NCBI GenBank assembly: GCA_964512675.1
Contig: CAZEJR010000009.1
Span: 24,665 to 88,664, forward strand
Direction of reading: 5' to 3'
Length of the DNA: 64,000 bases
From: A07HB70 sp964512675
GTDB lineage: Archaea > Halobacteriota > Halobacteria > Halobacteriales > Haloferacaceae
The notes beneath the pieces are model-generated. The model worked only from the letters and a program-made list of their open reading frames with translations, searched no databases and had not been told where the DNA came from. Positions 26,940-36,030 of this stretch are shown here, in pieces. The position numbers were made by a program, and so were the translations under genes. Numbering within the stretch: the stretch's first letter is position 1; each line of letters opens with the position of its first letter.

Positions 26940-29249
26940 GTGAACCTCGCGGAGCTGGCCCTTCCGGACGGCGTCGCGAAGCGCCTGCGTCAGGAGGGGA
27001 TCGAGTCGCTCTATCCGCCACAGGCCGCCGCCGTCGACGCCGGTCTGCTCGACGGCGAGAGCGTCGTCGCGAGCGTCCCGACCGCGAGCGGGAAGACGCT
27101 CGTCGCGGAGCTGGCGATGCTCTCGGCGATCGAGCGGGGCGGCACGGCGCTGTACGTCGTCCCCCTCCGGGCGCTGGCGAGCGAGAAGCGCGACGCCTTC
27201 GAGCGCTGGGAGACGCTCGGCTACGACGTCGGCGTCTCGACGGGCAACTACGACGCGGACGGCGAGTGGCTTGCGTCGCGGGATATAATCGTCGCGACGA
27301 GCGAGAAGGTCGACTCGCTGGTCCGCAACGACGCGCCGTGGATCGACGACCTCGCCTGTGTCGTCGCCGACGAGGTCCACCTCGTCGACGACGCCGAGCG
27401 CGGCCCGACGCTGGAGGTGACACTCGCGAAGCTCCGGGCGCTAAACGCCGGCCTCCAGGTCGTCGCGCTCTCGGCGACGGTCGGGAACGCCGACGACGTC
27501 GCGCGGTGGCTCGACGCCGAGCTCGTCGAGTCGACCTGGCGGCCGATCGACCTGAAGCGTGGCGTCCACGTCGGGGCCGCGATCAACTTCGAGGACGAGA
27601 GCAGGCGCGAGGTGCCGGTGCCGCCGGGCGGGCGGCAGACGTCGGCGCTCGTCGCCGACACCGTCGACGAAGGCGGGTCCGCGCTCGTCTTCGTCAACTC
27701 GCGACGAAACGCCGAGAGCGCCGCCGACCGCCTCGCGGACGTCGTCACGGAGCGCCTGCCCGACGGCGAGCGCGCCGACCTCGCGGACGTGGCAGCCGAG
27801 ATTCGTGACGACTCGGACACGGAGACGAGCGCCGACCTCGCCGACGCGGTGGCGCGCGGCGCCGCCTTCCACCACGCCGGACTCTCGCCGACCCAGCGCT
27901 CGCTCGTCGAGGACGCCTTCCGCGACCGACTGGTCAGGTGCGTGGCCGCGACGCCGACGCTCGCGGCGGGGGTGAACACCCCCGCGCGGCGCGTGGTCGT
28001 CCGGGACTGGCGGCGCTACGACGGCGACTACGGCGGGATGAAGCCCCTCGACGTCCTCGAGGTACACCAGATGATGGGTCGGGCGGGTCGGCCCGGCCTG
28101 GACCCGTACGGCGAGGCGGTGCTGACCGCGACGTCGACAGAGGAGTACGACGACCTGGTCGAGCGCTACGTCGAGGCCGACCCCGAGCCGGTTCGGTCGA
28201 AGCTCGCCGCCGAACCGGCGCTGCGAACCCACCTGCTCGCGACCGTCGCCTCCGGCTTCGCACGGTCGCGCGAGGGACTCCTCGAGTTTCTCGACCGGAC
28301 CCTGTACGCCGAACAGACGGAGGGACGGGGCGAACTGGTGCGGGTTACCGACCGGGCGCTCGACTACCTCGCGGCGAACGACTTTCTCGAGCGCTCCGGG
28401 GCAGACGGCGGCGAACTCCGCGTCACGCCGCTCGGCCACACGGTCTCGCGGCTCTACCTCGACCCGATGAGCGCGGCGACGATACTCGACGGGCTGGCGT
28501 GGGCCGAACGCGAGGGGCGCGAGCCGACGCCGCTCGGGCTCTACCACCTCGTCGCGCGCACGCCGGACATCTACCGGCTCTACCTGAAGTCGGGCGACCG
28601 CGAGACGTACACCGAGGTCGCCTACGACCGCGAGGACGAACTGCTCGGCACGACTCCCTCGGAGTTCGACGACGTCGGCTTCGAGGCGTGGCTCTCGGCG
28701 CTCAAGACCGCGCGGCTGCTGGAGGACTGGGCGAGCGAGGTCGACGAGGACCGGATAACCGAGCGCTACGGCGTCGGACCGGGCGACGTGCGCGGCAAGA
28801 CGGAGGCGGCGGAGTGGCTCCTCGGCGCGGCAGAGTCCCTCGCCGGCGAGGCCGGCCACGCGACCGCGCCCGTCCGCGACGCGAAGCGTCGCGTCGCCGA
28901 CGGGGTGCGGGCCGAACTCCTCCCCCTCACCGAGGTCGGACAGGTCGGTCGGAAGCGCGCTCGACGGCTGTACGAGGCGGGGATCGAGAGCCGCGCGGCG
29001 CTCCGCGAGGCCGACAAGTCGACCGTCCTCGCGGCGCTCCGAGGGCGCCGCGGCACCGCCGAACGGGTGCTCGAGAACGCCGGTCGGCCCGACCCGTCGG
29101 TGGCGGACGTCGCGGAGCGCGAGACCGACGACGACCCGCCGGAGGCGGAGTTCACGCCCGCCGCGTCCTCTGGGGCCTCGGAGTCGACGGCGTCCTCCGG
29201 TGGCACCGACGAGGAGGACGGCGACCAGTCCAGTCTGGGTGACTTCTGA
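26940..29249 (+). CDS. hel308: Hel308-type ATP-dependent DNA helicase
   Basis: 3'-5' Ski2-like helicase acting at stalled forks and in recombination. 769 residues from GTG 26940. Q-motif region LYPPQAAAVDAG (about 25); Walker A SVPTASGKTLVAEL (about 45-58); motif Ib-like LYVVPLRALASEKR; DEVH box VVADEVHLVDD (about 145); motif VI HQMMGRAGRPGLDPYGEAV (about 375-395). A winged helix, ratchet and HhH-like end follow. The C-terminal 45 residues are an acidic Ser-rich tail ending SSLGDF, which resembles PCNA-interacting tails. The next gene, cgi121, starts 5 bp later. Confidence 0.93.
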   Translation: MNLAELALPDGVAKRLRQEGIESLYPPQAAAVDAGLLDGESVVASVPTASGKTLVAELAMLSAIERGGTALYVVPLRALASEKRDAFERWETLGYDVGVSTGNYDADGEWLASRDIIVATSEKVDSLVRNDAPWIDDLACVVADEVHLVDDAERGPTLEVTLAKLRALNAGLQVVALSATVGNADDVARWLDAELVESTWRPIDLKRGVHVGAAINFEDESRREVPVPPGGRQTSALVADTVDEGGSALVFVNSRRNAESAADRLADVVTERLPDGERADLADVAAEIRDDSDTETSADLADAVARGAAFHHAGLSPTQRSLVEDAFRDRLVRCVAATPTLAAGVNTPARRVVVRDWRRYDGDYGGMKPLDVLEVHQMMGRAGRPGLDPYGEAVLTATSTEEYDDLVERYVEADPEPVRSKLAAEPALRTHLLATVASGFARSREGLLEFLDRTLYAEQTEGRGELVRVTDRALDYLAANDFLERSGADGGELRVTPLGHTVSRLYLDPMSAATILDGLAWAEREGREPTPLGLYHLVARTPDIYRLYLKSGDRETYTEVAYDREDELLGTTPSEFDDVGFEAWLSALKTARLLEDWASEVDEDRITERYGVGPGDVRGKTEAAEWLLGAAESLAGEAGHATAPVRDAKRRVADGVRAELLPLTEVGQVGRKRARRLYEAGIESRAALREADKSTVLAALRGRRGTAERVLENAGRPDPSVADVAERETDDDPPEAEFTPAASSGASESTASSGGTDEEDGDQSSLGDF

Positions 29250-29253
29250 CCCG

Positions 29254-29751
29254 ATGCGGCTCGTCACCGGCACCCCGACGGGGAGCGTCGAGGCGCTCCT
29301 CGGCGCCCTCGACGGCGTCACGACGGGCGGCGTGACGGCGCAGGCGTTCGACGCCCGGTACGTCGCCGACCGGGCGCACCTCGAACGCGCCGTCGCCCTC
29401 GCCGACCGCGAGCGGTCGCGAGGCGAGGGGATCGCCGACAGCCGTGCGATGGAGATCCTGCTCTACGCCGCCGGGCGGCGGCAGATAGATCGCGCACTCG
29501 CGATGGGTGCGAGAGGGGGCGAGCCGGCGGCGCTGGTCGTGGCGGGCGGCGACGGGACGCCGAGTGCGGCAGAGGAGCGTGTCGCGGAGGCGGTCGCGTC
29601 GCTCGACGCCGTCGACCCGCACTCGGTCGACCTCGGCGACCCGGCGACACTCCGCGAGTTCTTCGAGGTGGGTGACGCCGAACTCGCCGCCGCCGGCGAC
29701 CTCGCCGGACTCGTCCGCGAGCGGGTCGCGCTGCTGGTCGTCGAGCGGTAG
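29254..29751 (+). CDS. cgi121: KEOPS complex subunit Cgi121
   Basis: Binds tRNA 3' ends for t6A37 modification as part of KEOPS (with Kae1, Bud32, Pcc1). 165 residues. Characteristic core: VTAQAFDARYVADRAHLERAV, then NSRA-like DSRAMEILLYAAGRRQIDRAL (two adjoining segments), GGEPAALVVAGG, and the C-terminal LVRERVALLVVER. It follows hel308 after 5 bp, so they are co-transcribed; this pairing recurs in haloarchaea by my recollection. Confidence 0.88.
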   Translation: MRLVTGTPTGSVEALLGALDGVTTGGVTAQAFDARYVADRAHLERAVALADRERSRGEGIADSRAMEILLYAAGRRQIDRALAMGARGGEPAALVVAGGDGTPSAAEERVAEAVASLDAVDPHSVDLGDPATLREFFEVGDAELAAAGDLAGLVRERVALLVVER

Positions 29752-29781
29752 GGGTTTCGGCGCGCGGCACGGAGTCCGGTC

Positions 29782-30153
29782 GTGACCGACAGCGAGGACC
29801 GGAACGTCGAGGGCGACGCGCTCGAACCGTGTAGCACCGACCCGGAGACGGGCTACCTCAGGGACGGCCACTGCCGACACCTCGCGCGTGACCCCGGTCG
29901 ACACGAGGTGTGTGCGGTCCTCACCGACGAGTTCCTCTCGTTCTCGCGTGCGCAGGGCAACGACCTCGTGACGCCGCGGCCCGAGATGAACTTCCCGGGG
30001 CTGGAGCCGGGCGACCGCTGGTGTCTCTGCCTGCCGCGGTGGCTAGAGGCGAAGGCCGCGGGGGTCGCACCGCCGGTAGTACTGTCGGCGACGAACGAGT
30101 CGGTGCTGGAGGCGGTCGACCGCGAGACGCTCCGCGAGTACGCAGCCGACTGA
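29782..30153 (+). CDS. DUF2237 family protein
   Basis: 123 residues from GTG 29782. The family's conserved stretches are clear: TGYLRDGHCRHLARDPGRH, HEVCAVLTDEFLSFSRAQGN, LVTPRPEMNFPGLEPGDRWC and LCLPRWLEA. Bacterial members are small conserved proteins of unknown function, so only the family can be given. It starts 30 bp after cgi121 on the same strand. Confidence 0.88.
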   Translation: MTDSEDRNVEGDALEPCSTDPETGYLRDGHCRHLARDPGRHEVCAVLTDEFLSFSRAQGNDLVTPRPEMNFPGLEPGDRWCLCLPRWLEAKAAGVAPPVVLSATNESVLEAVDRETLREYAAD

Positions 30154-30272
30154 CGGCGGGCGAGCGCGTCGAGGGCGCTCGGCCCGGGCGAGTCGACCTC
30201 GGGACCGGCTGTCGTCGTCGGTCCAGCCACGACGTGGCACTACGGATCGCCACCGGTCGCGGGCGGGGCGGC

Positions 30273-31205
30273 TCAGTCTCTCCGGGTGCCGGGCGTCAGC
30301 ACGACGAGATCGGCTGCGAGGTCGCGGAGCGCCGGCGTCTCGGCGACGCGGTCGGTCCAGCGGTCCGGCACGGCCTCGACGCCGAAGCGCGCGCCCGCCA
30401 CGGCGCCACAGACGGCGCCGACGGTGTCTGCGTCGCCGCCGCGCGAGACGCTCGTGACCACCGCCGCTTCGAACGAGTCGGCGGTCAGGGCGTCGGTCAG
30501 CGCCGTCTCCAGCGTGTCGAGCACGAACCCGCCGTTGACCAGCCGCGCCTCCGGCTCCGCCGCGACGGCGAGGCGCTCGCGCACCTCGTCTGGGGCGTCC
30601 CGGTCGCGGGCGGCCCGGAGCGCAGCAGCGAGCGCCGCGGTGCCGTCGGCCCCGTCCAGCAGCGCACGGAGGACGCGACAGCAGGCGACACAGGACTCGG
30701 TGCACCGCGGGTCGGCGTGGGTGAGCGCGGACTCGGCGGCGGCGACCTCGTCGAGTCGGTCGCGGTTCTCGTACGCCAGTGCGTGGGGCGGGCAGCGCAT
30801 CAGACTCCCGTTGCCGGCGTTCTGTCCCTCCGACCGGGCCGCCCAGGCGGCCTGGCCCGCCTCGGGGGGCGCCGCGCCCTCGTCGTACCGCCGGATCGCC
30901 TCGCGGGTGAGGCCGCCGACGTCGAACGGCCCGTCGGCGAGCCACGCGGAGAGCCGCCGTGCGACGTCGTCGGCGTCGAACCCCTCGCGCGCGACGAGCG
31001 ACCGGGCGACCCGGAGCGCGAGGTCCGTGTCGTCCGTGACCGTCCCCGCGGGCTTGCCGTGGGTGCCGTCCGCGAGCATCTCGGTGACTCGCCCGTGTTC
31101 GCGCGCGACGGCGTCGCTCCGCAGGAACTCGACGGGGCGACCGAGCGCGTCTCCGCAGGCGAGACCGACGAGCGCCCCCTCGGCGCGGTCACGTTCGTCG
31201 CTCAT
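30273..31205 (-). CDS. ADP-ribosylglycohydrolase (DraG/ARH family)
   Basis: 310 residues. Removes ADP-ribose from proteins or related N-glycosidic substrates, with two Mg2+ ions. Metal ligands: GTVTDDTDLAL (TDD near 58), NGSLMRCPPHAL in the middle, and SRGGDADTVGAVCGAVAGA near 255, all intact. The start ATG at 31205 overlaps the TGA of the frameshifted gene upstream (ATGA type), so it was probably translated by coupling to that gene. Confidence 0.9.
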   Translation of the reverse strand: MSDERDRAEGALVGLACGDALGRPVEFLRSDAVAREHGRVTEMLADGTHGKPAGTVTDDTDLALRVARSLVAREGFDADDVARRLSAWLADGPFDVGGLTREAIRRYDEGAAPPEAGQAAWAARSEGQNAGNGSLMRCPPHALAYENRDRLDEVAAAESALTHADPRCTESCVACCRVLRALLDGADGTAALAAALRAARDRDAPDEVRERLAVAAEPEARLVNGGFVLDTLETALTDALTADSFEAAVVTSVSRGGDADTVGAVCGAVAGARFGVEAVPDRWTDRVAETPALRDLAADLVVLTPGTRRD

Positions 31206-31608
31206 GGGCCGGCGTCCACTCGCGGCGGTAAGTCGGTGTCGGCTACGGCTCCGGGACGGCGGGGAACCGCGTCGCTCTCGACCGTCCGGTCGTACGCCGC
31301 CGCGACGTCCCGGAGGGCGCTGAACGAGAGCGTGTCTGCGGAGTCACGGAGCGACTCAGAGGGCCAGCCCTCGGCGGCGGCCTGCCGATGAGACCCCGGA
31401 CGTCCACACCGACGGACTCGCCGGGGACGTCGACGGCGACGCGTTCGCCCTCGACGACGAACTCGTCGCCGCAGGCGTCGACGTCCACCAGCACCGCTCT
31501 GGACCGGGGTCGGGGCCCGACACGGGACGGCTCGCCGGCTGTCGGCACGACCGTCGCACGCATCTCGTCTGGGAGTGACTGTGACACCCAGTCGGAGCGG
31601 GCAGACAC
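31202..31608 (-). pseudogene. Conserved-looking gene broken by a single-base frameshift
   Basis: Starts GTG/ATG-type near 31608 (MSARSDWVSQSLPDEM) and reads well to about 31395 (RAVLVDVDACGDEFVVEGER, VAVDVPGESVGVDVRG). After that the coding character moves to another frame (EGWPSESLRDSADTLSFSAL, RDVAAAYDRTVESD) and ends at the TGA that overlaps the start of the ADP-ribosylglycohydrolase gene. The switch is -1, as if one C were lost in a GGCCAG at about 31393. It is either a real mutation, a sequencing error or a slip site. Product unrecognised. Confidence 0.65.
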
Positions 31609-31666
31609 GGTTGAGTTCCCGCTCCGGAACCGACACCGACGAGTACCAGCCGGCCAACTACCCGCC

Positions 31667-32332
31667 GTGGACGTGGACTACGGCCTCTACTTCGTGACCC
31701 AGGGCGACCTCGCGGAGGGACGGTCGACCGTCGACGTCGTCCGCGCGGCGGCAGCGGGCGGGGTCGGCGTCGTCCAACTGCGCGAGAAGCACGCGACCGC
31801 CCGGGAGCGGTACGACCTCGGGCGCGAGGTCCGCGCGGTCACCCGCGGGGCCGGCGTGCCGCTGGTCGTAAACGACCGGGTCGACATCGCGGCGGCGATA
31901 GACGCCGACGGTGTCCACCTCGGCGACGACGACCTGCCCGTGACGGTCGCGCGCGACCGGCTCGGCCCGGACGCGCTGGTCGGGCGCTCCGTCTCGACCG
32001 TCGAGGAGGCGCGCGAGGCCGCGGCGGCGGGCGCGGACTACCTCGGGGTGGGCGCGGTGTACCGCACGGCGACGAAGGACACCGACCCGGAAGAGAGCGA
32101 GATCGGGCTGGACCGGGTGCGGGCGATCCGGGACGCGGTCGACCTGCCGTTCGTCGGCATCGGCGGCGTGACCGTCGAGAACGCCGCGGCGGTGGTCGCA
32201 GCCGGCGCCGACGGCGTCGCGGTGGTGTCGGCGATCGCGGCAGCCGACGACCCCGAGGCGGCGACCCGGGAGCTGCGCGAGACCGTCGTCGAGGGACGGC
32301 GCCGGCGGGTCGACGGCGGTGAGCGGCGGTGA
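31667..32332 (+). CDS. thiE: Thiamine-phosphate synthase
   Basis: Joins hydroxymethylpyrimidine diphosphate and thiazole phosphate to thiamine phosphate. 221 residues from GTG 31667 (GTG 31673 also possible). TIM-barrel motifs: GLYFVTQGDL, VVQLREKHA, PLVVNDRVDIA, DGVHLGDDDLP, YLGVGAVYRTATK and LPFVGIGGVT, all matching ThiE. The stop overlaps the GTG of the SDR gene by 4 bp (GTGA). Confidence 0.92.
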   Translation: MDVDYGLYFVTQGDLAEGRSTVDVVRAAAAGGVGVVQLREKHATARERYDLGREVRAVTRGAGVPLVVNDRVDIAAAIDADGVHLGDDDLPVTVARDRLGPDALVGRSVSTVEEAREAAAAGADYLGVGAVYRTATKDTDPEESEIGLDRVRAIRDAVDLPFVGIGGVTVENAAAVVAAGADGVAVVSAIAAADDPEAATRELRETVVEGRRRRVDGGERR

Positions 32333-33066
32333 CCGACGGCCCCCTCGCCGGCCTCGACGGTCGGACGGTGCTGGTGACGGGCGCCTCCAGCGGCATCGGC
32401 GCCGCGACTGCGGAGCGGGCGGGGGCGGCGGGGGCGACGGTCGTGCTCGCGGCGCGGCGCGAGAGGCGTCTCGCCGAGACCGAGGCACGCGTCGAGGCCG
32501 CGGGCGGGCGGGCCCACGCGGTGCCGACGGACGTGCGCGACGCCGACGCCGTCGACGCGCTCGTCGAGACGGCAGTCGAGCGGACGGGCGGGCTGGACGC
32601 CGCCGTGGTGAACGCCGGCGTCGGCGAGGCCCGCGACGCACCGCTGGCCGACGTCGACTTCGAGACGGTGACCCGGACGAACGTCGACGGCGCCTTCCAC
32701 ACGGTGCGGGCGGCGCTGCCGGCGCTCCGCGACTCGGCGGGGCAGGTCGTGCTGGTCGGGAGCTACCTCGGGTCGCACCCGAGCGCCGCGACGCCGGTGT
32801 ACGCCGCCTCGAAGTGGTGGCTCCGTGGGTTCGCGCGAAGCCTCGCGGCGCGGTACGGCGAGGCGGTCGGGGTGTCGGTCGTCAACCCGGCTGCGGTCCG
32901 GTCGGAGTTCGGTCGCGGCACCCGCGACCGGACGAACGCCGAGCGCTACGGCGAGGACGAGGCGCTGTCGGCGGCGCAGGTCGCAGAGAGCGTCGTCTTC
33001 TGTCTGCGACAGACGCCGCCCGCGACCGTCGCGGAGCTCGATCTGTACCGCCGCGCGTCGATCTAG
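32329..33066 (+). CDS. Short-chain dehydrogenase/reductase
   Basis: 245 residues. Classical SDR: cofactor loop TGASSGIGAATAE (about 19), Asp in VPTDVRDAD, NAGVG near 90, Ser in VLVGSYLGSH near 143, and YAASK at about 156-160. The residue after the second beta strand is Arg (AARRER), so NADP(H) is likely. Coupled to thiE by GTGA overlap. Substrate not predictable; close to oxidoreductases annotated as 3-oxoacyl-ACP reductase-like. Confidence 0.88.
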   Translation: MTDGPLAGLDGRTVLVTGASSGIGAATAERAGAAGATVVLAARRERRLAETEARVEAAGGRAHAVPTDVRDADAVDALVETAVERTGGLDAAVVNAGVGEARDAPLADVDFETVTRTNVDGAFHTVRAALPALRDSAGQVVLVGSYLGSHPSAATPVYAASKWWLRGFARSLAARYGEAVGVSVVNPAAVRSEFGRGTRDRTNAERYGEDEALSAAQVAESVVFCLRQTPPATVAELDLYRRASI

Positions 33067-33102
33067 CGACACCGGCTTGTCCGCCGCGCACCGACCGTAC
33101 CC

Positions 33103-33357
33103 GTGGACCTCCGCGTTCCTCGGTCGCTCGGCGGCACGCACTACCTCCGCGCGGTGACAGTCGGCCGTGACCCCGACGACGAGACGGTCCGGGACTGTCC
33201 GGTGTGTGGCGGGCACCTGTACGACGACGAGTGGCACCTCGTCGGCCACGTCGTCGACCTCCGGGACGGGACGCGGCGGTCGTACCGCTGCTGTTCCGGC
33301 GACTGCCTGCGCGCCCTGGTCAGACCAGCGAGAGCGCAAACAGCGCCCGGAAGGTGA
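33103..33357 (+). CDS. Small zinc-finger protein (CPxCG type)
   Basis: 84 residues from GTG 33103. Likely zinc ligands: DCPVCGGHLYDD (CPxC) in the middle and RCCSGDCLRAL near residue 68. The arrangement resembles the CPxCG small zinc-finger proteins common in haloarchaea, some of which affect swarming and biofilm formation in Haloferax. The end overlaps the phosphate transporter gene by 38 bp in convergent orientation, so the last residues may be wrong if the true stop differs. Confidence 0.6.
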   Translation: MDLRVPRSLGGTHYLRAVTVGRDPDDETVRDCPVCGGHLYDDEWHLVGHVVDLRDGTRRSYRCCSGDCLRALVRPARAQTAPGR

Positions 33358-34480
33358 GGTACGCGCCCGCCGTCGAGAGCACCGGGACGACGTTCTGCAT
33401 CACGACGACCCGGCCGGTCGTCTGCGGGTCGAACAGCTCCGACGAGGCCGGTACGTCCTCCGGGTCGCCGATGTCCGGAGTGTCGGCGGCGACGAGGGCG
33501 CCGACGGAGACGCTCGGCTCGTCGGCGCCTCGGACGCCCTCGGCGACGGTGACAGAGCGGGTCGCCCGGCCCCAGCCGAGGCCGACGACCGACATCGTGG
33601 CGATGATCACGAACGAGGCGGGGACGCCGACGGCAGAGAGGGCGGTGACGATGACAGAGGAGACGACGGCGACGACGATTGCCGCCGGGAGCGGCAGGTC
33701 GGTGATGTCGTTTCCGAGGGTGTCGAGCGTCCGGCGGGCGATCGTGAACGCGCCGACGGCGACGGCGCCACAGCCGAGGAGGATCAGCGGGCTCATCGGC
33801 AGACCGGCGCCGTACAGCGGTGCGATCGCGTTCGCGATGTTCGACGTGCCAGACGAGAACGCCATCAGACAGCCGATTGCGACGACGACGGCGGCGCCGG
33901 CGAGCTCCCGCGACGTAGTGTCGGGGGCGGGGGTCGGCCGGGGGACGGCGCCGGAGCGGTCGAGATCGACGAGCGGCCCGTCGCTCGACGCGACCGCGAC
34001 CCACCGGCTGATCGTCGGGTAGAGGTACCGGCCGACAACCGCAGAGACCCAGAACCCGACGACCGGCGCGACGATCCACCAGACGACGATCTCCCCAATC
34101 GTCGCCCAGTTCAGCGACCCGGCGGCGACGTTCAGTCCGGCGATTGCACCGACGGCGGTCATCGACGTCGAGGCCGGAACACCGGCGTAGTTCCCGACGA
34201 ACAGCGCGCCGCCGACGAAAAACAGGACGACGATGCTCGTCGACAGCGTGAACACATCCGGGTCGGTGCTCAGGTCGGTGCCGAGCGTCGTGACCACCTC
34301 GCGACCGACCGTCCACGCGCCGAGGAGGAAGAACAGCGACATCAGGCCGGCGGCGGCAGTCTTCGAGAGCACCGCCGAGCCGACCGCCGGACCGAACGCC
34401 GGTCCGGTCGTCGACCCGCCGACGTTGAAGCCGACGAACGCGGCGACCGCGAGGCCGACGGCCAAGAGCACCGAGATCAT
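33320..34480 (-). CDS. Inorganic phosphate transporter, Pit family
   Basis: 386 residues, about ten membrane helices in two inverted repeats. The first conserved repeat reads VGFNVGGSTTGPAFGPAVGS near residue 20 and the second FSSGTSNIANAIAPLYGAG near 215 (both the GANDxAN-type Pit signature, with N-N/T variants). Na+- or H+-driven phosphate uptake is the family role. The start ATG at 34480 has a GCCTAAAC element about 27 nt upstream. A hydrophilic loop of about 30 residues sits in the middle. Confidence 0.88.
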   Translation of the reverse strand: MISVLLAVGLAVAAFVGFNVGGSTTGPAFGPAVGSAVLSKTAAAGLMSLFFLLGAWTVGREVVTTLGTDLSTDPDVFTLSTSIVVLFFVGGALFVGNYAGVPASTSMTAVGAIAGLNVAAGSLNWATIGEIVVWWIVAPVVGFWVSAVVGRYLYPTISRWVAVASSDGPLVDLDRSGAVPRPTPAPDTTSRELAGAAVVVAIGCLMAFSSGTSNIANAIAPLYGAGLPMSPLILLGCGAVAVGAFTIARRTLDTLGNDITDLPLPAAIVVAVVSSVIVTALSAVGVPASFVIIATMSVVGLGWGRATRSVTVAEGVRGADEPSVSVGALVAADTPDIGDPEDVPASSELFDPQTTGRVVVMQNVVPVLSTAGAYLTFRALFALSLV

Positions 34481-34503
34481 CGCACGCCGGTCGTCGGCGA
34501 CGA

Positions 34504-34511
34504 CGCCTAAA
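34504..34511 (-). promoter_or_regulatory. TATA-like box of the Pit transporter gene
   Basis: GTTTAGGC on the minus strand, 24-31 nt before ATG 34480, in the 51-bp gap after chrA. Confidence 0.4.
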
Positions 34512-34531
34512 CCACACGGGATCTCGCGGGC

Positions 34532-35920
34532 TCAGAGGAGCGCGAACACGGCCGCGCCGAGGAGGCCGCCGCCGACGATCAGGTAGGCGGCGTCGACGTC
34601 ACGGCCGAAGAGGACGAACGTCGCCGTCGCCAGCGCGACGCGAACGGGGTCGACCGGCCAGGCCGCGACCGCCGCCGGTGTCCCGGAGACGACGGCGAAG
34701 GCGTCGACCGCGAGGACTGCCGTCGCGCCGACGATAGCACCGACGACGGCGGCGTTGATCCCCCACAGCGCCGCGCGGACGACCGCGTTCTCGCGCACCC
34801 GTGCGACGAACGGGAAGGCGAGTGTCACGAACAGGAACGACGGGGCAAACGCGCCGAACGCGGCGACGAACGCGCCGACGACGGCCCACCCGACCGAGCC
34901 GTACGTGTCGAGCATCAGCTTGTAGCCGACGAAGGCGGTCGTCATCACGACCGGGCCGGGCGTCAGCTGTCCGATGGCGATCCCGTCGACGAACTCCGTC
35001 CCGGTCAGCCAGTCGAAGGCGTCGACGACGAACGTCTCGATGAACGGGATGAGCACGAGGCCGCCGCCGAAGATGAACGAGCCGGTGTAGAGCATGAACA
35101 GCGCGAGCCGGACCCAGAGGTTGCTCCAGAGCGCGCCGGCAGCCGCCGTGACTGCCGCCGGGACCGCCACCCGGGCGGCAGCCGCGCCGAACAGCCGGTC
35201 CCGGAGCGCGAGCGTACCCGCGACGGTCAGGCCGGCGCCGGCGGCGAGGGCGGCTCGACCGGCGTTAGCACGGAGCAATCCGGGGCGGAACGCGGCCACC
35301 GCGAGCGCACCCGCGACGGCGAACGCGACGACCGGGTTCGGGTCGAGGAGGACGGTGGCGACGAGCGCGCCGGCCAGGAGCGCCGCGAGTCGGAGGTCGA
35401 CGGTCGTCTGGCGGCCCGCGACCGACACCGACCGGGCGCCGTCGCTCGCCCCGAGCGCGCTCCGGCCCATCGAGAGCGCGGCGCCGCCGATCAGGCCGAT
35501 CACCACCGGGTTGACGCCGTAGAAAAACGCCCGCACCGACGGCAGGCCGCCGAACGCGAAGTAGACGTACGAGAGCCCGACGACGATCAGGAACGTCGGC
35601 AGCATGAACGACACGCCGGCGACGAGCGCGCCGAGCCGACCGGCCCGGACCCAGCCCATGAAGATCCCGAGCTGTGTCGAGGCCGGACCGGGGAGTGTGT
35701 TACAGACCGCCAGCCCCTCGGCGAACTGCTCGTCGTCTGCCCAGCCGCGCTCGTCCTCGCCGACGAGTTCGTCCTCCATCATCGCGATGTGGACCAGCGG
35801 GCCGCCGAATCCGACGACCCCCAGCTTCAGGAAGAACAGCGCCACCTCGACGAGCCGGGCACGGGAGGGCTCGCCACGGTAGGCGTCGGCGGCGACGGGG
35901 TCCGCGTCGTCGGTGGCCAC
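34532..35920 (-). CDS. chrA: Chromate transporter ChrA (two-domain)
   Basis: 462 residues, full-length two-CHR-domain form. Domain 1 starts LKLGVVGFGGPLVHIAMMED with EGLAVCNTLPGPASTQLGIF; domain 2 has MLYTGSFIFGGGLVLIPFIE and AIGQLTPGPVVMTTAFVGYK. These match the repeated FGG and PGP motifs of ChrA. Known members export chromate or transport sulfate. The start is GTG 35920 with GTTTAGTC 23-30 nt upstream. Confidence 0.92.
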   Translation of the reverse strand: MATDDADPVAADAYRGEPSRARLVEVALFFLKLGVVGFGGPLVHIAMMEDELVGEDERGWADDEQFAEGLAVCNTLPGPASTQLGIFMGWVRAGRLGALVAGVSFMLPTFLIVVGLSYVYFAFGGLPSVRAFFYGVNPVVIGLIGGAALSMGRSALGASDGARSVSVAGRQTTVDLRLAALLAGALVATVLLDPNPVVAFAVAGALAVAAFRPGLLRANAGRAALAAGAGLTVAGTLALRDRLFGAAAARVAVPAAVTAAAGALWSNLWVRLALFMLYTGSFIFGGGLVLIPFIETFVVDAFDWLTGTEFVDGIAIGQLTPGPVVMTTAFVGYKLMLDTYGSVGWAVVGAFVAAFGAFAPSFLFVTLAFPFVARVRENAVVRAALWGINAAVVGAIVGATAVLAVDAFAVVSGTPAAVAAWPVDPVRVALATATFVLFGRDVDAAYLIVGGGLLGAAVFALL

Positions 35921-35942
35921 ACAGCCGGCTGGGGTCGGGGGT

Positions 35943-35950
35943 GACTAAAC
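35943..35950 (-). promoter_or_regulatory. TATA-like box of chrA
   Basis: GTTTAGTC on the minus strand in the 110-bp divergent spacer before chrA. Confidence 0.4.
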
Positions 35951-36030
35951 GCTGACTCGGGAGCGCTCTAAACCGCTCCGAAGCGCTCCGGAGACGAAAG
36001 TGGTCTGACTCTCGCCGGCGTATCGCGACC

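Noticed and set aside
31380..31400. Programmed -1 frameshift site
   Set aside because: No X-XXY-YYZ slippery heptamer or downstream hairpin is evident at the frame switch, so a mutation or sequencing error is preferred.
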